5,946 nt of DNA from an uncultured Brevundimonas sp. (lineage in GTDB: Bacteria; Pseudomonadota; Alphaproteobacteria; Caulobacterales; Caulobacteraceae): NCBI GenBank assembly GCA_946481425.1, contig CAMLNT010000150.1:1-5946 (forward strand), given 5' to 3'. Under the pieces are notes generated by a model. The model had not been told where the DNA came from. It made no database searches and was given only the letters and a program-made list of their open reading frames with translations. Shown piece by piece: positions 1-5,239 of this stretch. A program made the translations under genes and the position numbers. Each line of letters begins with the position of its first letter. The first letter of the stretch is position 1.

Positions 1-81
1 GTGCCGGTGGTCGAGGCGATGGCGGCCTGCGTGCTGGCGGACGCGATGCTGAGGCATCGAGGGCAGACGGGGCTTCCGTAA
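1..81 (+). CDS. aroC: Chorismate synthase, C-terminal end (partial)
   Basis: Reading frame 1 is open from the first base to a TAA at 79-81 and gives the last 26 residues of a protein whose 5' part lies outside the window. The segment begins VPVVEAM and continues with ACVLADAMLRHRGQ. This resembles the C-terminus of chorismate synthase, where a V-P-x-x-E-A-M element is followed by a helix of the type VLADxxLRxR. Chorismate synthase is a cytoplasmic enzyme that uses reduced FMN to convert 5-enolpyruvylshikimate 3-phosphate to chorismate, the last step of the shikimate pathway. The call rests only on this short tail, recognised from memory. The catalytic and flavin-binding parts are not visible. 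The next gene starts 52 nt downstream on the same strand. Confidence 0.72.
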   Translation: MPVVEAMAACVLADAMLRHRGQTGLP

Positions 82-103
82 CTGATCTTGTTACCTATAT
101 AGG
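74..103 (+). promoter_or_regulatory. Weak candidate promoter with CCTATATAGG palindrome
   Basis: The aroC-pirin gap contains an AT-rich 10-bp perfect palindrome, CCTATATAGG (94-103), which stands out in GC-rich DNA. Its TATATA core (96-101) could act as a -10 element. The best -35-like hexamer, TTCCGT at 74-79, is a poor match at 16 nt spacing. The palindrome could instead be an operator half-site pair. This is inference from sequence only. Confidence 0.25.
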
Positions 104-120
104 CTCCATCATCATCCCTT

Positions 121-127
121 GGGAGGA
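121..127 (+). promoter_or_regulatory. Shine-Dalgarno that sets the pirin start
   Basis: GGGAGGA lies 6 nt upstream of the ATG at 134 and is close to the ideal anti-16S complement. It supports the ATG at 134 over a possible in-frame TTG at 119, which would lie on the wrong side of this site. Confidence 0.8.
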
Positions 128-133
128 CCTCTC

Positions 134-832
134 ATGATCGAGCGCAGACCCTTCGACAAACTCGGCGGCGCCAACCACGGCTGGCTGGACGCCAAGCATC
201 ACTTCTCGTTCGCGAGCCACTATGACCCCAACAACATGGGCTGGGGCCGGCTGCGCGTGTGGAACGACGACACCATCGCGGCCAACTCGGGCTTCCCGCC
301 CCATCCGCACGCCGACATGGAAATCATCACCTATGTCCGCAAAGGCGCGATCACCCATCAGGACTCGATGGGCAACAAGGGCCGGACCGGCGCGGGGGAC
401 GTCCAGGTCATGAGCGCGGGCACGGGCGTTCGCCACGCCGAGTACAATCTGGAGCCCGAGACCACGACCCTGTTCCAGATCTGGATCGAAACCGACAAGC
501 CGGGCGCCCCGCCCAGCTGGGACCAGAAGCCCTTCCCCAAGGCGCACCGCGACGGCCGCTTCGAGGTCCTGGCCTCGGGCATTCCGGGCGACGAGGACGC
601 GCTGAAGATCAACGCCGACGCCCGGGTGCTCGGCGCGACGCTCAAGGCCGGCGAGGTCATCACCTATCCGCTGGGCGAAGGCCGCCGCGGCTATCTGGTG
701 CCGGCGGTCGGCTCGGTCGAGGTCAATGGAGTCGCCATCGGCCACCGCGACGGCGCGGCCATCAAGGATGAGGCAGAACTGACCATCCGGGCCGTCGAAG
801 ACGCCGAACTCGTGATGGTCGACAGCCGTTAA
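134..832 (+). CDS. Pirin family bicupin protein (YhhW-like)
   Basis: This 232-residue protein matches the length and sequence pattern of pirin-family proteins such as E. coli YhhW (about 231 residues). The N-terminal cupin carries the two-part metal site: HPH (His57, His59) and, after MSAGTGVRHAE, His101 and Glu103. These correspond to the four Fe ligands of pirins. The stretch THQDSMGNKG (74-83) is also typical. The second half (roughly 145-232) forms the degenerate C-terminal cupin. Bacterial pirins such as YhhW have quercetin 2,3-dioxygenase activity in vitro, but the physiological substrate is generally unknown; some homologues are linked to stress responses or to pyruvate dehydrogenase control. 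The protein has no signal peptide and is expected to be cytoplasmic. The start is fixed by the strong ribosome site at 121-127. It may be transcribed with aroC or from its own promoter in the 52-nt gap. The family call is firm; the function is open. Confidence 0.93.
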   Translation: MIERRPFDKLGGANHGWLDAKHHFSFASHYDPNNMGWGRLRVWNDDTIAANSGFPPHPHADMEIITYVRKGAITHQDSMGNKGRTGAGDVQVMSAGTGVRHAEYNLEPETTTLFQIWIETDKPGAPPSWDQKPFPKAHRDGRFEVLASGIPGDEDALKINADARVLGATLKAGEVITYPLGEGRRGYLVPAVGSVEVNGVAIGHRDGAAIKDEAELTIRAVEDAELVMVDSR

Positions 833-862
833 TCGGCCACTGTCTGGTCATCATGCGCTAAC

Positions 863-904
863 CATGACGGGCTATGGGAGGACCATCTCCCGGAGCCCGT
901 CATG
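863..904 (+). promoter_or_regulatory. Long inverted repeat over lipoprotein RBS and start
   Basis: CATGACGGGCT (863-873) is a perfect inverted repeat of AGCCCGTCATG (894-904). Inside it, GGGAG (876-880) pairs with CTCCC (887-891) around a 6-nt loop, and a 2x2 internal loop (AT/GG) separates the two stems. In RNA this is a 16-bp, GC-rich hairpin. It contains the likely ribosome site CGGAG (891-895) and the ATG at 902-904. It starts 30 nt after the pirin stop and has no T-run after it, so it does not look like an intrinsic terminator. A role in translational control or RNA processing is inferred. Confidence 0.6.
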
Positions 905-1177
905 TCCAAGCCCATCCTTCGCACCCTCGCCCTCGCCGCCGTCCTGACGGCCTCGCTGGGCCTTCAGGGCTGCCTCGTTGGCGCTGTGGTCGGCACCGCC
1001 GGCGCCGTCGTGGGTGCAGCGGCCGGGGCAACCGGCGCGGTCGTCGGCGCGGGCGTGGACGCCGTCACGACCTCGGACGCCGAAGAGCTTCGCCAGATGC
1101 AGCGCGAATGCCAGCGCCGGGTTCGCGACGGCTCCAACGAGGATTGTTCGGTCTATCGCCCGCGCGACGACCGCTAG
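902..1177 (+). CDS. Small predicted lipoprotein, glycine-zipper-like
   Basis: The product is 91 residues. Residues 1-23 form a signal peptide with a basic N-terminus (Lys3, Arg7), a hydrophobic core and a lipobox LQGC, so Cys24 is the predicted lipidated residue after signal peptidase II cleavage. There is no Asp at +2 (Leu25), which would favour the outer membrane by the E. coli rule. Residues 25-53 are almost only Gly, Ala and Val, with GAVVG three times (27-31, 34-38, 45-49), a glycine-zipper-like pattern suited to helix packing in or against a membrane. The C-terminal part (54-91) is polar and charged, with Cys70 and Cys82 that could form a disulfide in the periplasm. The start is the ATG at 902 with CGGAG 6 nt upstream, both inside an inverted repeat. 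I do not recognise a named family, and the function is unknown. Confidence 0.8.
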   Translation: MSKPILRTLALAAVLTASLGLQGCLVGAVVGTAGAVVGAAAGATGAVVGAGVDAVTTSDAEELRQMQRECQRRVRDGSNEDCSVYRPRDDR

Positions 1178-1256
1178 ACGCCCGGCGCCGTTGGGCTCAA
1201 ACGCCTGATTTTCCGCGCCCTCCGCTTTCCGGAGACGCGAGTTTTCCTCGCCCCAC

Positions 1257-1286
1257 AAGATCGGCGCTAGGATCAGCGCCGATCTT
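1257..1286. terminator. Bidirectional terminator-like hairpin
   Basis: AAGATCGGCGCT (1257-1268) and AGCGCCGATCTT (1275-1286) form a perfect 12-bp inverted repeat with a 6-nt loop. On the + strand the right arm runs into a short T-run (CTTT). It lies between two converging genes, the lipoprotein gene (+) and queD (-), as expected of a shared terminator. The T tract is short, so efficiency is uncertain. Confidence 0.65.
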
Positions 1287-1382
1287 TGACATGGTGATGG
1301 TCATCTTCGGCGCGCGCCGGCGAATCCGGACGAGGCGAACGACCCGGACGACTTGGACGGTGTTTTTCGCAGTCCGCCTGAC

Positions 1383-1398
1383 AGCCCGAACCCGGGCT
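1383..1398 (-). terminator. Small hairpin at the queD stop (weak)
   Basis: AGCCCG (1383-1388) pairs with CGGGCT (1393-1398) around a 4-nt loop, directly after the queD TGA (1400-1398). No T-run follows on the - strand, so an intrinsic terminator is not well supported. It could be a 3'-end stabilising hairpin, with the 1257-1286 hairpin as the real stop. Between the two hairpins (1287-1382) I see no gene, only a 12-bp CG-only palindrome at 1308-1319. Confidence 0.25.
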
Positions 1399-1766
1399 CA
1401 GACCTCCAGCACGCACCGCTCGCCGATGGTCGGGCGCATCAGGGCGATCCTGGACAGGCCCGGAAATTCCGGCTTCAGCCGGTTGGCGAACCACAGGCAC
1501 AGGGCCTCCAGGCTGGGCTTCTCAAGACCGGCGTGATCGTTGAGCAGGCCGTGGTCCAGTTCGGCGGCTGCGGCCTTCAGGCCCGCTTCCAGCTTCGTCA
1601 GGTCGACGACGAACCCCATGTCGCCCGAACGCTGCCCGCGCACGGTCGCCTCGACCAGGAACGAATGGCCGTGGACGCGCCGGTGCGGGCTGTCCGCCGG
1701 ACCCATCGGAAAGTGGTGGGCCGCGTCGAAATGCGTGGCCTTGGTGACTTCGAAGAACTGGCTCAT
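1398..1766 (-). CDS. queD: 6-carboxytetrahydropterin synthase-family protein QueD (atypical active site)
   Basis: The 122-residue product belongs to the QueD/PTPS (COG0720) fold family. In the queuosine pathway QueD converts 7,8-dihydroneopterin triphosphate to 6-carboxy-5,6,7,8-tetrahydropterin in the cytoplasm. The zinc ligands are present: His17 (FDAAH) and His32/His34 (VHGHSF). Also visible are the fold motif GFVVDLTKLE (51-60) and ELDHGLLND (69-77), which contains the Asp-His pair. Against E. coli QueD (recalled, CGRLHGHS) the catalytic Cys four residues before HGH is His28 here, and the conserved Glu of the C-terminal ET motif is Pro112 (RPT). It is the last gene of queC-queE-queD; its ATG shares an ATGA overlap with the queE stop and lacks a strong ribosome site, so translational coupling is likely. 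Family and pathway are well supported by context. The exact chemistry is less certain because of the missing residues. Confidence 0.88.
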   Translation of the reverse strand: MSQFFEVTKATHFDAAHHFPMGPADSPHRRVHGHSFLVEATVRGQRSGDMGFVVDLTKLEAGLKAAAAELDHGLLNDHAGLEKPSLEALCLWFANRLKPEFPGLSRIALMRPTIGERCVLEV

Positions 1767-2398
1767 CTAACGCCGATGTATTTGTGGGTCTGGACGCTCA
1801 GGCGCCACTGGGGATGGGCGAGGCAGTAGTCGAACGCCGCGCGCGTGTTGGCCTCCAGGTCCGGCCCGTCCATGGGCTGAAGCCAAAAGCGCTCGAAATC
1901 GAGATGGGCGAAGCGTTCCGGCCGCGCCTTGTCCTGCGGATAGACCAGCTTCAACTCCTGGCCCGACGTCTGGACCACCGGCGCATCGGCCTTGGGGCTG
2001 ACGCAGATCCAGTCGATGCCATCGGGCGCGGCCTGGGTGCCGTTGGTTTCCACCGCGATGTCGAAGCCTCGCGCGTGCAAGGCCTCGATCAGGGCGGGGT
2101 CGAGCTGCAGCAACGGCTCGCCGCCCGTGCAGACGACCAGCTTCGGCATGCCGTCAGCGCCGATCCACTTGTCGGCGACCGCCTCGGCCAGGGCTTCAGG
2201 CGTCTCGAACTTGCCGCCCCCGTCACCGTCGGTCCCGACGAAGTCGGTGTCGCAGAAGGTGCAGATCGCCGTGGCCCGATGGCTCTCCAGCCCGTTCCAC
2301 AGATTGCAGCCGGCAAAGCGCAGGAAGACCGCCGGCCGCCCCGCCTGGCCGCCTTCCCCCTGGACGGTGAGGAACATCTCCTTGACCGAATAGGTCAT
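1763..2398 (-). CDS. queE: 7-carboxy-7-deazaguanine synthase QueE (radical SAM)
   Basis: The 211-residue protein is QueE, which uses S-adenosylmethionine, a [4Fe-4S] cluster and Mg2+ to contract 6-carboxytetrahydropterin to 7-carboxy-7-deazaguanine. The N-terminus has the QueE pattern [16 protein letters not shown] (7-22). The cluster-binding cysteines are Cys31, Cys46 and Cys49, giving the spacing C-x14-C-x2-C. This is not the usual radical SAM C-x3-C-x2-C, but it is the variant known from Burkholderia multivorans QueE. The SAM-binding TGGEP lies at 91-95, ETNGT at 117-121 and SPK at 134-136. The C-terminus QTHKYIG is typical. It overlaps queC upstream and queD downstream by 4 nt each (ATGA). 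Its ribosome site GGAG (2409-2406) sits 7 nt before the ATG, inside the end of queC and within an inverted repeat. Confidence 0.96.
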   Translation of the reverse strand: MTYSVKEMFLTVQGEGGQAGRPAVFLRFAGCNLWNGLESHRATAICTFCDTDFVGTDGDGGGKFETPEALAEAVADKWIGADGMPKLVVCTGGEPLLQLDPALIEALHARGFDIAVETNGTQAAPDGIDWICVSPKADAPVVQTSGQELKLVYPQDKARPERFAHLDFERFWLQPMDGPDLEANTRAAFDYCLAHPQWRLSVQTHKYIGVR

Positions 2399-3117
2399 GC
2401 CGGAACTCCGGCATATTCCGCCCAGCCCGCGGCGCGCAGCTCACAGGCCGGGCACGTTCCGCAGCCGTAGCCCCACGCGTGACGCTCGCCGCGTTCGCCG
2501 AGATAGCAGGTGTGGCTGTCTTCCAGGATCAGTTCGACGAGGCTCCGTCCGCCGACCTGCTCGGCCAGCGCCCAGGTATCGGCCTTGCTCAGAGCCATCA
2601 GAGGCGTCGAGATGACATAGTCGCGGGCCATGCCGAGCCGCAGCGCCGACTGCAGCGCGTCCAGCGTGTCACGACGGCAATCTGGATAGCCCGAGAAGTC
2701 CGTCTCGCACATGCCGCCGACCAGCACCTCCATGCCCCGGCGATCGGCCAGCGCCGCCGCATAGGTCAGGAACACAAGATTGCGGCCGGGCACGAAGCTT
2801 GTCGGCAGGCCGCGGTCGTCCATCTCGATGGTCCGCTCCTCCGTCAGGGCGCTTGAAGCGATCTGGCCGAAGCCCCGGATGTCGATGGAGTGATCCTCGC
2901 CCAGCCGTCCCGCCCATTCGGGTTTCAGGCGCGGCAGACGGTCCAGCACCCGCAGCCGGGCCTCCAGCTCGACCGCATGGCGCTGGCCATAGTCGAAGCC
3001 CACCGTCTCGACGCGTGCGAAACGGTCCAGCGCCCAGGCCAGGCAGGTGGCGGAGTCCTGGCCGCCCGAGAAAAGGACGAGCGCGGACCCTTGCGGCTTT
3101 GAGGGGGTTTCGGACAT
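2395..3117 (-). CDS. queC: 7-cyano-7-deazaguanine (preQ0) synthase QueC
   Basis: The 240-residue protein is QueC, the ATP-dependent cytoplasmic enzyme that turns 7-carboxy-7-deazaguanine and ammonia into preQ0 through an adenylated intermediate. The PP-loop SGGQDS (17-22) binds ATP. YGQRH (42-46), FVPGRN (108-113), [12 protein letters not shown] (137-148) and TPLM (171-174) are family motifs. The C-terminal zinc site is complete: Cys204, Cys219, Cys222 and Cys225 (CGTCPAC). The length is close to E. coli QueC (231). I chose the ATG at 3117, directly before SETPSK and 16 residues upstream of the PP-loop. The frame stays open to 3453, but the extra N-terminus would be antisense to cutA and matches nothing in QueC. 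It is the first gene of queC-queE-queD. The start lies 51 nt from the cutA start on the other strand, so the promoter must lie in this gap or inside cutA. I found no preQ1 riboswitch-like sequence upstream. Confidence 0.97.
   Translation of the reverse strand: MSETPSKPQGSALVLFSGGQDSATCLAWALDRFARVETVGFDYGQRHAVELEARLRVLDRLPRLKPEWAGRLGEDHSIDIRGFGQIASSALTEERTIEMDDRGLPTSFVPGRNLVFLTYAAALADRRGMEVLVGGMCETDFSGYPDCRRDTLDALQSALRLGMARDYVISTPLMALSKADTWALAEQVGGRSLVELILEDSHTCYLGERGERHAWGYGCGTCPACELRAAGWAEYAGVPA
2397..2414 (-). promoter_or_regulatory. Inverted repeat over queE RBS and start
   Basis: ATGCCGGA (2397-2404) and TCCGGCAT (2407-2414) are perfect inverted repeats with a 2-nt spacer. In the - strand transcript this gives a 7-bp stem with an AGTT loop. 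It pairs the first two bases of the queE start codon and half of its GGAG ribosome site. The same bases encode the last codons of queC, whose stop overlaps the hairpin. A ribosome finishing queC would open it, which fits translational coupling (inferred). Confidence 0.45.
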
Positions 3118-3154
3118 GACAAACCTGCGGTCGGCCTTGGGGCCGCGCGCATGC

Positions 3155-3160
3155 GGAGGG
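3155..3160 (+). promoter_or_regulatory. Shine-Dalgarno that sets the cutA GTG start
   Basis: GGAGGG lies 8 nt upstream of the GTG at 3169. The in-frame ATG at 3151 overlaps this site and has no ribosome site of its own, so the GTG is preferred. Confidence 0.75.
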
Positions 3161-3168
3161 TTCCAGAC

Positions 3169-3498
3169 GTGGATAAGATCGCGCTCCTTTACACCACATG
3201 GCCCGACGCGGAAACCGCAGAGGCCGTGGCGGCCGAAGCCGTGGCCGAGCGACTGGCCGCCTGCGTCAACGTGCTTGGCGCCGGGCGGTCCATCTATCGC
3301 TGGCAGGGCGCGGTGGAGCGGGCCGTGGAAACCGTCGCCGTCTTCAAGACGCGCGGCGATTGCGCCGAGCGGCTGAGGGGCTTCATCGTGGAGCGGCATC
3401 CCTACGACACCCCCGCCGTGATCGCCTTGGGCGTCGATGCCGGGGCCAGCCACGCGCCTTATCTCGACTGGCTCTCAAGCGAGACGGCCAAGCTCTGA
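3169..3498 (+). CDS. cutA: CutA1-family divalent cation tolerance protein
   Basis: From the GTG start the product is 109 residues, close to E. coli CutA (112). It follows the CutA1 pattern: an early beta strand ([10 protein letters not shown]), a helix ending in [10 protein letters not shown], a SIYRWQG segment matching the E. coli SLYYWEG region, VFKTR, then [13 protein letters not shown], which contains the conserved H-P-Y-x-T-P motif, and finally YLDWL. CutA1 proteins form very stable trimers with a ferredoxin-like fold resembling PII signalling proteins. They were linked to copper tolerance in E. coli, but their molecular role is still unclear. The gene diverges from queC. A weak sigma73-like promoter could lie at 3091-3120 (TTGCGGC, then GACATGAC after 15 nt), overlapping the queC start; this is a low-confidence reading. 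No functional link to the que genes is evident. Confidence 0.93.
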   Translation: MDKIALLYTTWPDAETAEAVAAEAVAERLAACVNVLGAGRSIYRWQGAVERAVETVAVFKTRGDCAERLRGFIVERHPYDTPAVIALGVDAGASHAPYLDWLSSETAKL

Positions 3499-3500
3499 AA

Positions 3501-3525
3501 AACGCTACGTTTCACGTTTAACGCT
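3501..3525 (+). repeat. Short direct repeats upstream of the hybrid kinase gene
   Basis: AACGCT occurs at 3501-3506 and 3520-3525. Between the copies ACGTTT occurs twice with 7-nt periodicity (3507-3512 and 3514-3519). The block is AT-richer than its surroundings and lies 53-77 nt before the kinase start. Tandem direct repeats of this size can be transcription factor sites, for example for a response regulator. No known operator is recognised. Confidence 0.35.
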
Positions 3526-3535
3526 TCTGCAAGCG

Positions 3536-3565
3536 CTCCTGTGGATAGTGCTCCGGTAACAGGAG
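3536..3565 (+). promoter_or_regulatory. Inverted repeat pairing the hybrid-kinase RBS
   Basis: CTCCTGT (3536-3542) is a perfect inverted repeat of ACAGGAG (3559-3565) with a 16-nt loop, and flanking G-U pairs can extend it. The right arm contains AGGAG (3561-3565), the only good ribosome site before the ATG at 3578, at a rather long 12-nt spacing. If the transcript starts upstream of 3536, this stem would hide the ribosome site. Confidence 0.4.
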
Positions 3566-3577
3566 TAACGGCCCCGC

Positions 3578-5215
3578 ATGCCGACCATCGACGCGTTTTG
3601 CGAGCATTCCTCCCCGATCACCCCCGAGACGCTGTGCTCGGAGGCTTTCGCGCGTTTCGACGCCGAACCGGAGGCGCTGCTACTGGCCGTCGTCGAGGAC
3701 GATCGCCCGGTCGGCGTGGTCGAGCGTGACCCGTTCCTGCGCAAGCTCGCCTCGGAGAACGGCCGGACCCTCTATGGCGCCCGCCCCGTCTCGACGCTGA
3801 TGGACATTGAGCCGGTGGTGGTCGAGGGATCGATCGCCGTATCGGCCCTGACCGACACGCTTCTGGCCCAGGGCGCACACAATGTGCTGCGCGGCTTCAT
3901 CATCACCCAGCAGGGCCGCTACCAGGGCGTCGCAACCCTGGTGCGCCTGCTCCAGGCCGGCGGCCGCCGCGACGCCGAGGCCGACCGCCTCAAGGCCGAG
4001 GTGCTGTCCGCCCGCGCCGAGGCCCAGCAGGCCGTCGAGGCCGCCGCCCGCGCCAAGTCCAGCTTCCTGACCCTGCTCAGCCGCGAACTGCGCACGCCGA
4101 TGAATGGCGTGGCGGCCGTCGCCGACCTGCTGCGCCGCCAGCCGCTGGGCCCTGACGCCCAGGCCTATGTCCAGACCATCATGGACTCGTCCGAGACGAC
4201 GATGCGCATCCTGGAGGACGCGCTCGATCTGGTCCGGGCCCAGGCCGGCGAGCTGACCCTCAATCCCAAGCCGGTCCTGCTGCGTCAGCTGATGGACGAC
4301 CTCCAGGCCCTGTGGGGGCCTCGCGCCGTGCAGGACGGCGTCAGCCTGATGATCGGTTATGAGGGCGACACCGAACTGGCCGCCGAGCTGGACTCTGTCC
4401 GGCTGCGCCAGATCTTCAACCAGCTGATCGGCAATGCGCTGAAATATGCCCGCAATGGTGTGGTCGAAGCCTTCCTGGCCGCCCGCGCCGAGGGGGACCG
4501 GGTCGTCATCGAGGCTTGGGTCCGCGACAACGGCCAGGGCATCGCGCCCGACCGCATGCCCCACCTGTTCGAGGTCGTGGCCGACAACGACACCGCCAAG
4601 ACGGGCGGCCTGGGCCTGCCGATCTGCAAGCTGGTGGTCGAGGCCATGGGAGGATCGATCCGCGCCGAGTCCAACCCCGGCAAGGGCACGACCTTCCGCT
4701 TCGGCCTGTCAGCCACCCGTGTCTGGATCGAGAGCGAAGAGGCTCCGGCCTCCAACGTCGCAGAGCTGGCCGAACTGAGCCTGGCGGCCCAGCCGCACAT
4801 CCTGATCGTCGACGACAATGCGACGAATCGCGTCGTCGCCCAGGCCCTGTGCGAAATGTTCGGTTGCACCTCGGCTCAGGCCGAGGACGGCGTCGAGGCG
4901 CTCGAGGCGGTCCAGTCGGGCCGCTACGACCTGGTGCTGATGGACATCAAGATGCCGCGCATGGACGGCGTCGAGGCGACCCGCGCCATCCGCGCCCTGA
5001 ACGGGCCGAACGCCGACATCCCCATCATCGCCCTGACGGCCAACGCCGACCCGGACGACGCCAAGCGTTATCTGGAAATCGGCATGGCCGCCGTTGTCGA
5101 AAAGCCGATCAAGCCGGAGCGGCTGCGCGCCGCGATCAACACGGCCCTTGCCGAGGTCGAGGCCGATGCGCCCGCGCAAAGCGAGCCGGCGCGCCGGAAC
5201 ACCCGCGTCGCCTGA
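3578..5215 (+). CDS. Hybrid histidine kinase-like protein with degenerate H-box (CBS-like/DHp/ATPase/receiver)
   Basis: The product is 545 residues with no transmembrane segment or signal peptide, so it should be cytoplasmic. Residues about 12-127 resemble a tandem CBS pair (VVEDDRPVGVVERDPFLRKLA, then PVSTLMD, then GFIITQQGRYQGVATLVRLL) and may sense a ligand. Residues 130-160 form an Ala/Glu-rich linker helix, probably coiled coil. The DHp domain follows, but its H-box reads SRELRTPMNG: Arg169 (CGC at 4082-4084) replaces the phosphoacceptor His, and no histidine occurs between 102 and 328. The ATPase domain looks intact: N-box with Asn281/Asn286, DNGQGI (Asp317, Gly319, Gly321), GGLGL (343-347) and NPGKGTTF (366-373). 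The receiver (406-525) is complete: Asp412/Asp413, phosphoacceptor Asp456 (LMDIKMPRMDG), Thr487 and Lys509. Caulobacter DivL, with Tyr at this position, is a precedent for a non-canonical kinase. A regulatory, phosphatase or adaptor role is inferred; the target is unknown. Confidence 0.92.
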   Translation: MPTIDAFCEHSSPITPETLCSEAFARFDAEPEALLLAVVEDDRPVGVVERDPFLRKLASENGRTLYGARPVSTLMDIEPVVVEGSIAVSALTDTLLAQGAHNVLRGFIITQQGRYQGVATLVRLLQAGGRRDAEADRLKAEVLSARAEAQQAVEAAARAKSSFLTLLSRELRTPMNGVAAVADLLRRQPLGPDAQAYVQTIMDSSETTMRILEDALDLVRAQAGELTLNPKPVLLRQLMDDLQALWGPRAVQDGVSLMIGYEGDTELAAELDSVRLRQIFNQLIGNALKYARNGVVEAFLAARAEGDRVVIEAWVRDNGQGIAPDRMPHLFEVVADNDTAKTGGLGLPICKLVVEAMGGSIRAESNPGKGTTFRFGLSATRVWIESEEAPASNVAELAELSLAAQPHILIVDDNATNRVVAQALCEMFGCTSAQAEDGVEALEAVQSGRYDLVLMDIKMPRMDGVEATRAIRALNGPNADIPIIALTANADPDDAKRYLEIGMAAVVEKPIKPERLRAAINTALAEVEADAPAQSEPARRNTRVA

Positions 5216-5216
5216 C

Positions 5217-5230
5217 GGCGGCCATCCGCC
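5217..5230 (+). terminator. Small GC hairpin after the hybrid kinase (weak terminator)
   Basis: GGCGG (5217-5221) pairs with CCGCC (5226-5230) around a CCAT loop, directly after the TGA at 5213-5215. The sequence after it is C/T-mixed (CTTGCTCCCC) and not a T-run, so termination here is only possible. Confidence 0.3.
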
Positions 5231-5239
5231 CTTGCTCCC

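Noticed and set aside
119..133. TTG start for the pirin gene at 119
   Set aside because: It overlaps the Shine-Dalgarno for the ATG at 134, which also matches the family N-terminus.
120..884. TGGGAGGACC occurs at both 120-129 and 875-884, upstream of two genes
   Set aside because: A 10-bp match built around a Shine-Dalgarno core is easily explained by chance and ribosome-site composition.
1197..1304. A 35-codon - strand frame starting at the ATG at 1304-1302
   Set aside because: It reads straight through the terminator-like hairpin, has only a weak ribosome site and resembles no protein I know.
1308..1319. 12-bp CG-only palindrome CGGCGCGCGCCG
   Set aside because: Simple CG alternation in GC-rich DNA gives such palindromes by chance, and there is no flanking structure or gene start.
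874..1536. Long + strand frame overlapping the lipoprotein gene and queD
   Set aside because: Its composition is dominated by Arg, Pro and Gly, as in shadow frames of GC-rich DNA, and it crosses two genes with recognisable products.
3118..3260. Possible preQ1 riboswitch upstream of queC
   Set aside because: The expected A-rich tail and C-rich loop of preQ1-I aptamers are not seen on the - strand here.
3118..3453. N-terminal extension of queC beyond the ATG at 3117
   Set aside because: It is antisense to cutA, adds over 110 residues not found in QueC, and the internal ATG matches the family N-terminus.
3518..3532. Possible CtrA site (TTAA-N7-TTAA) upstream of the hybrid kinase
   Set aside because: Only the first half-site TTAA is present; the second half reads GCAA, so it is too weak to call.
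3680..4564. 294-codon - strand frame inside the hybrid kinase gene
   Set aside because: It is antisense to conserved kinase motifs and its product is a low-complexity shadow-type sequence.
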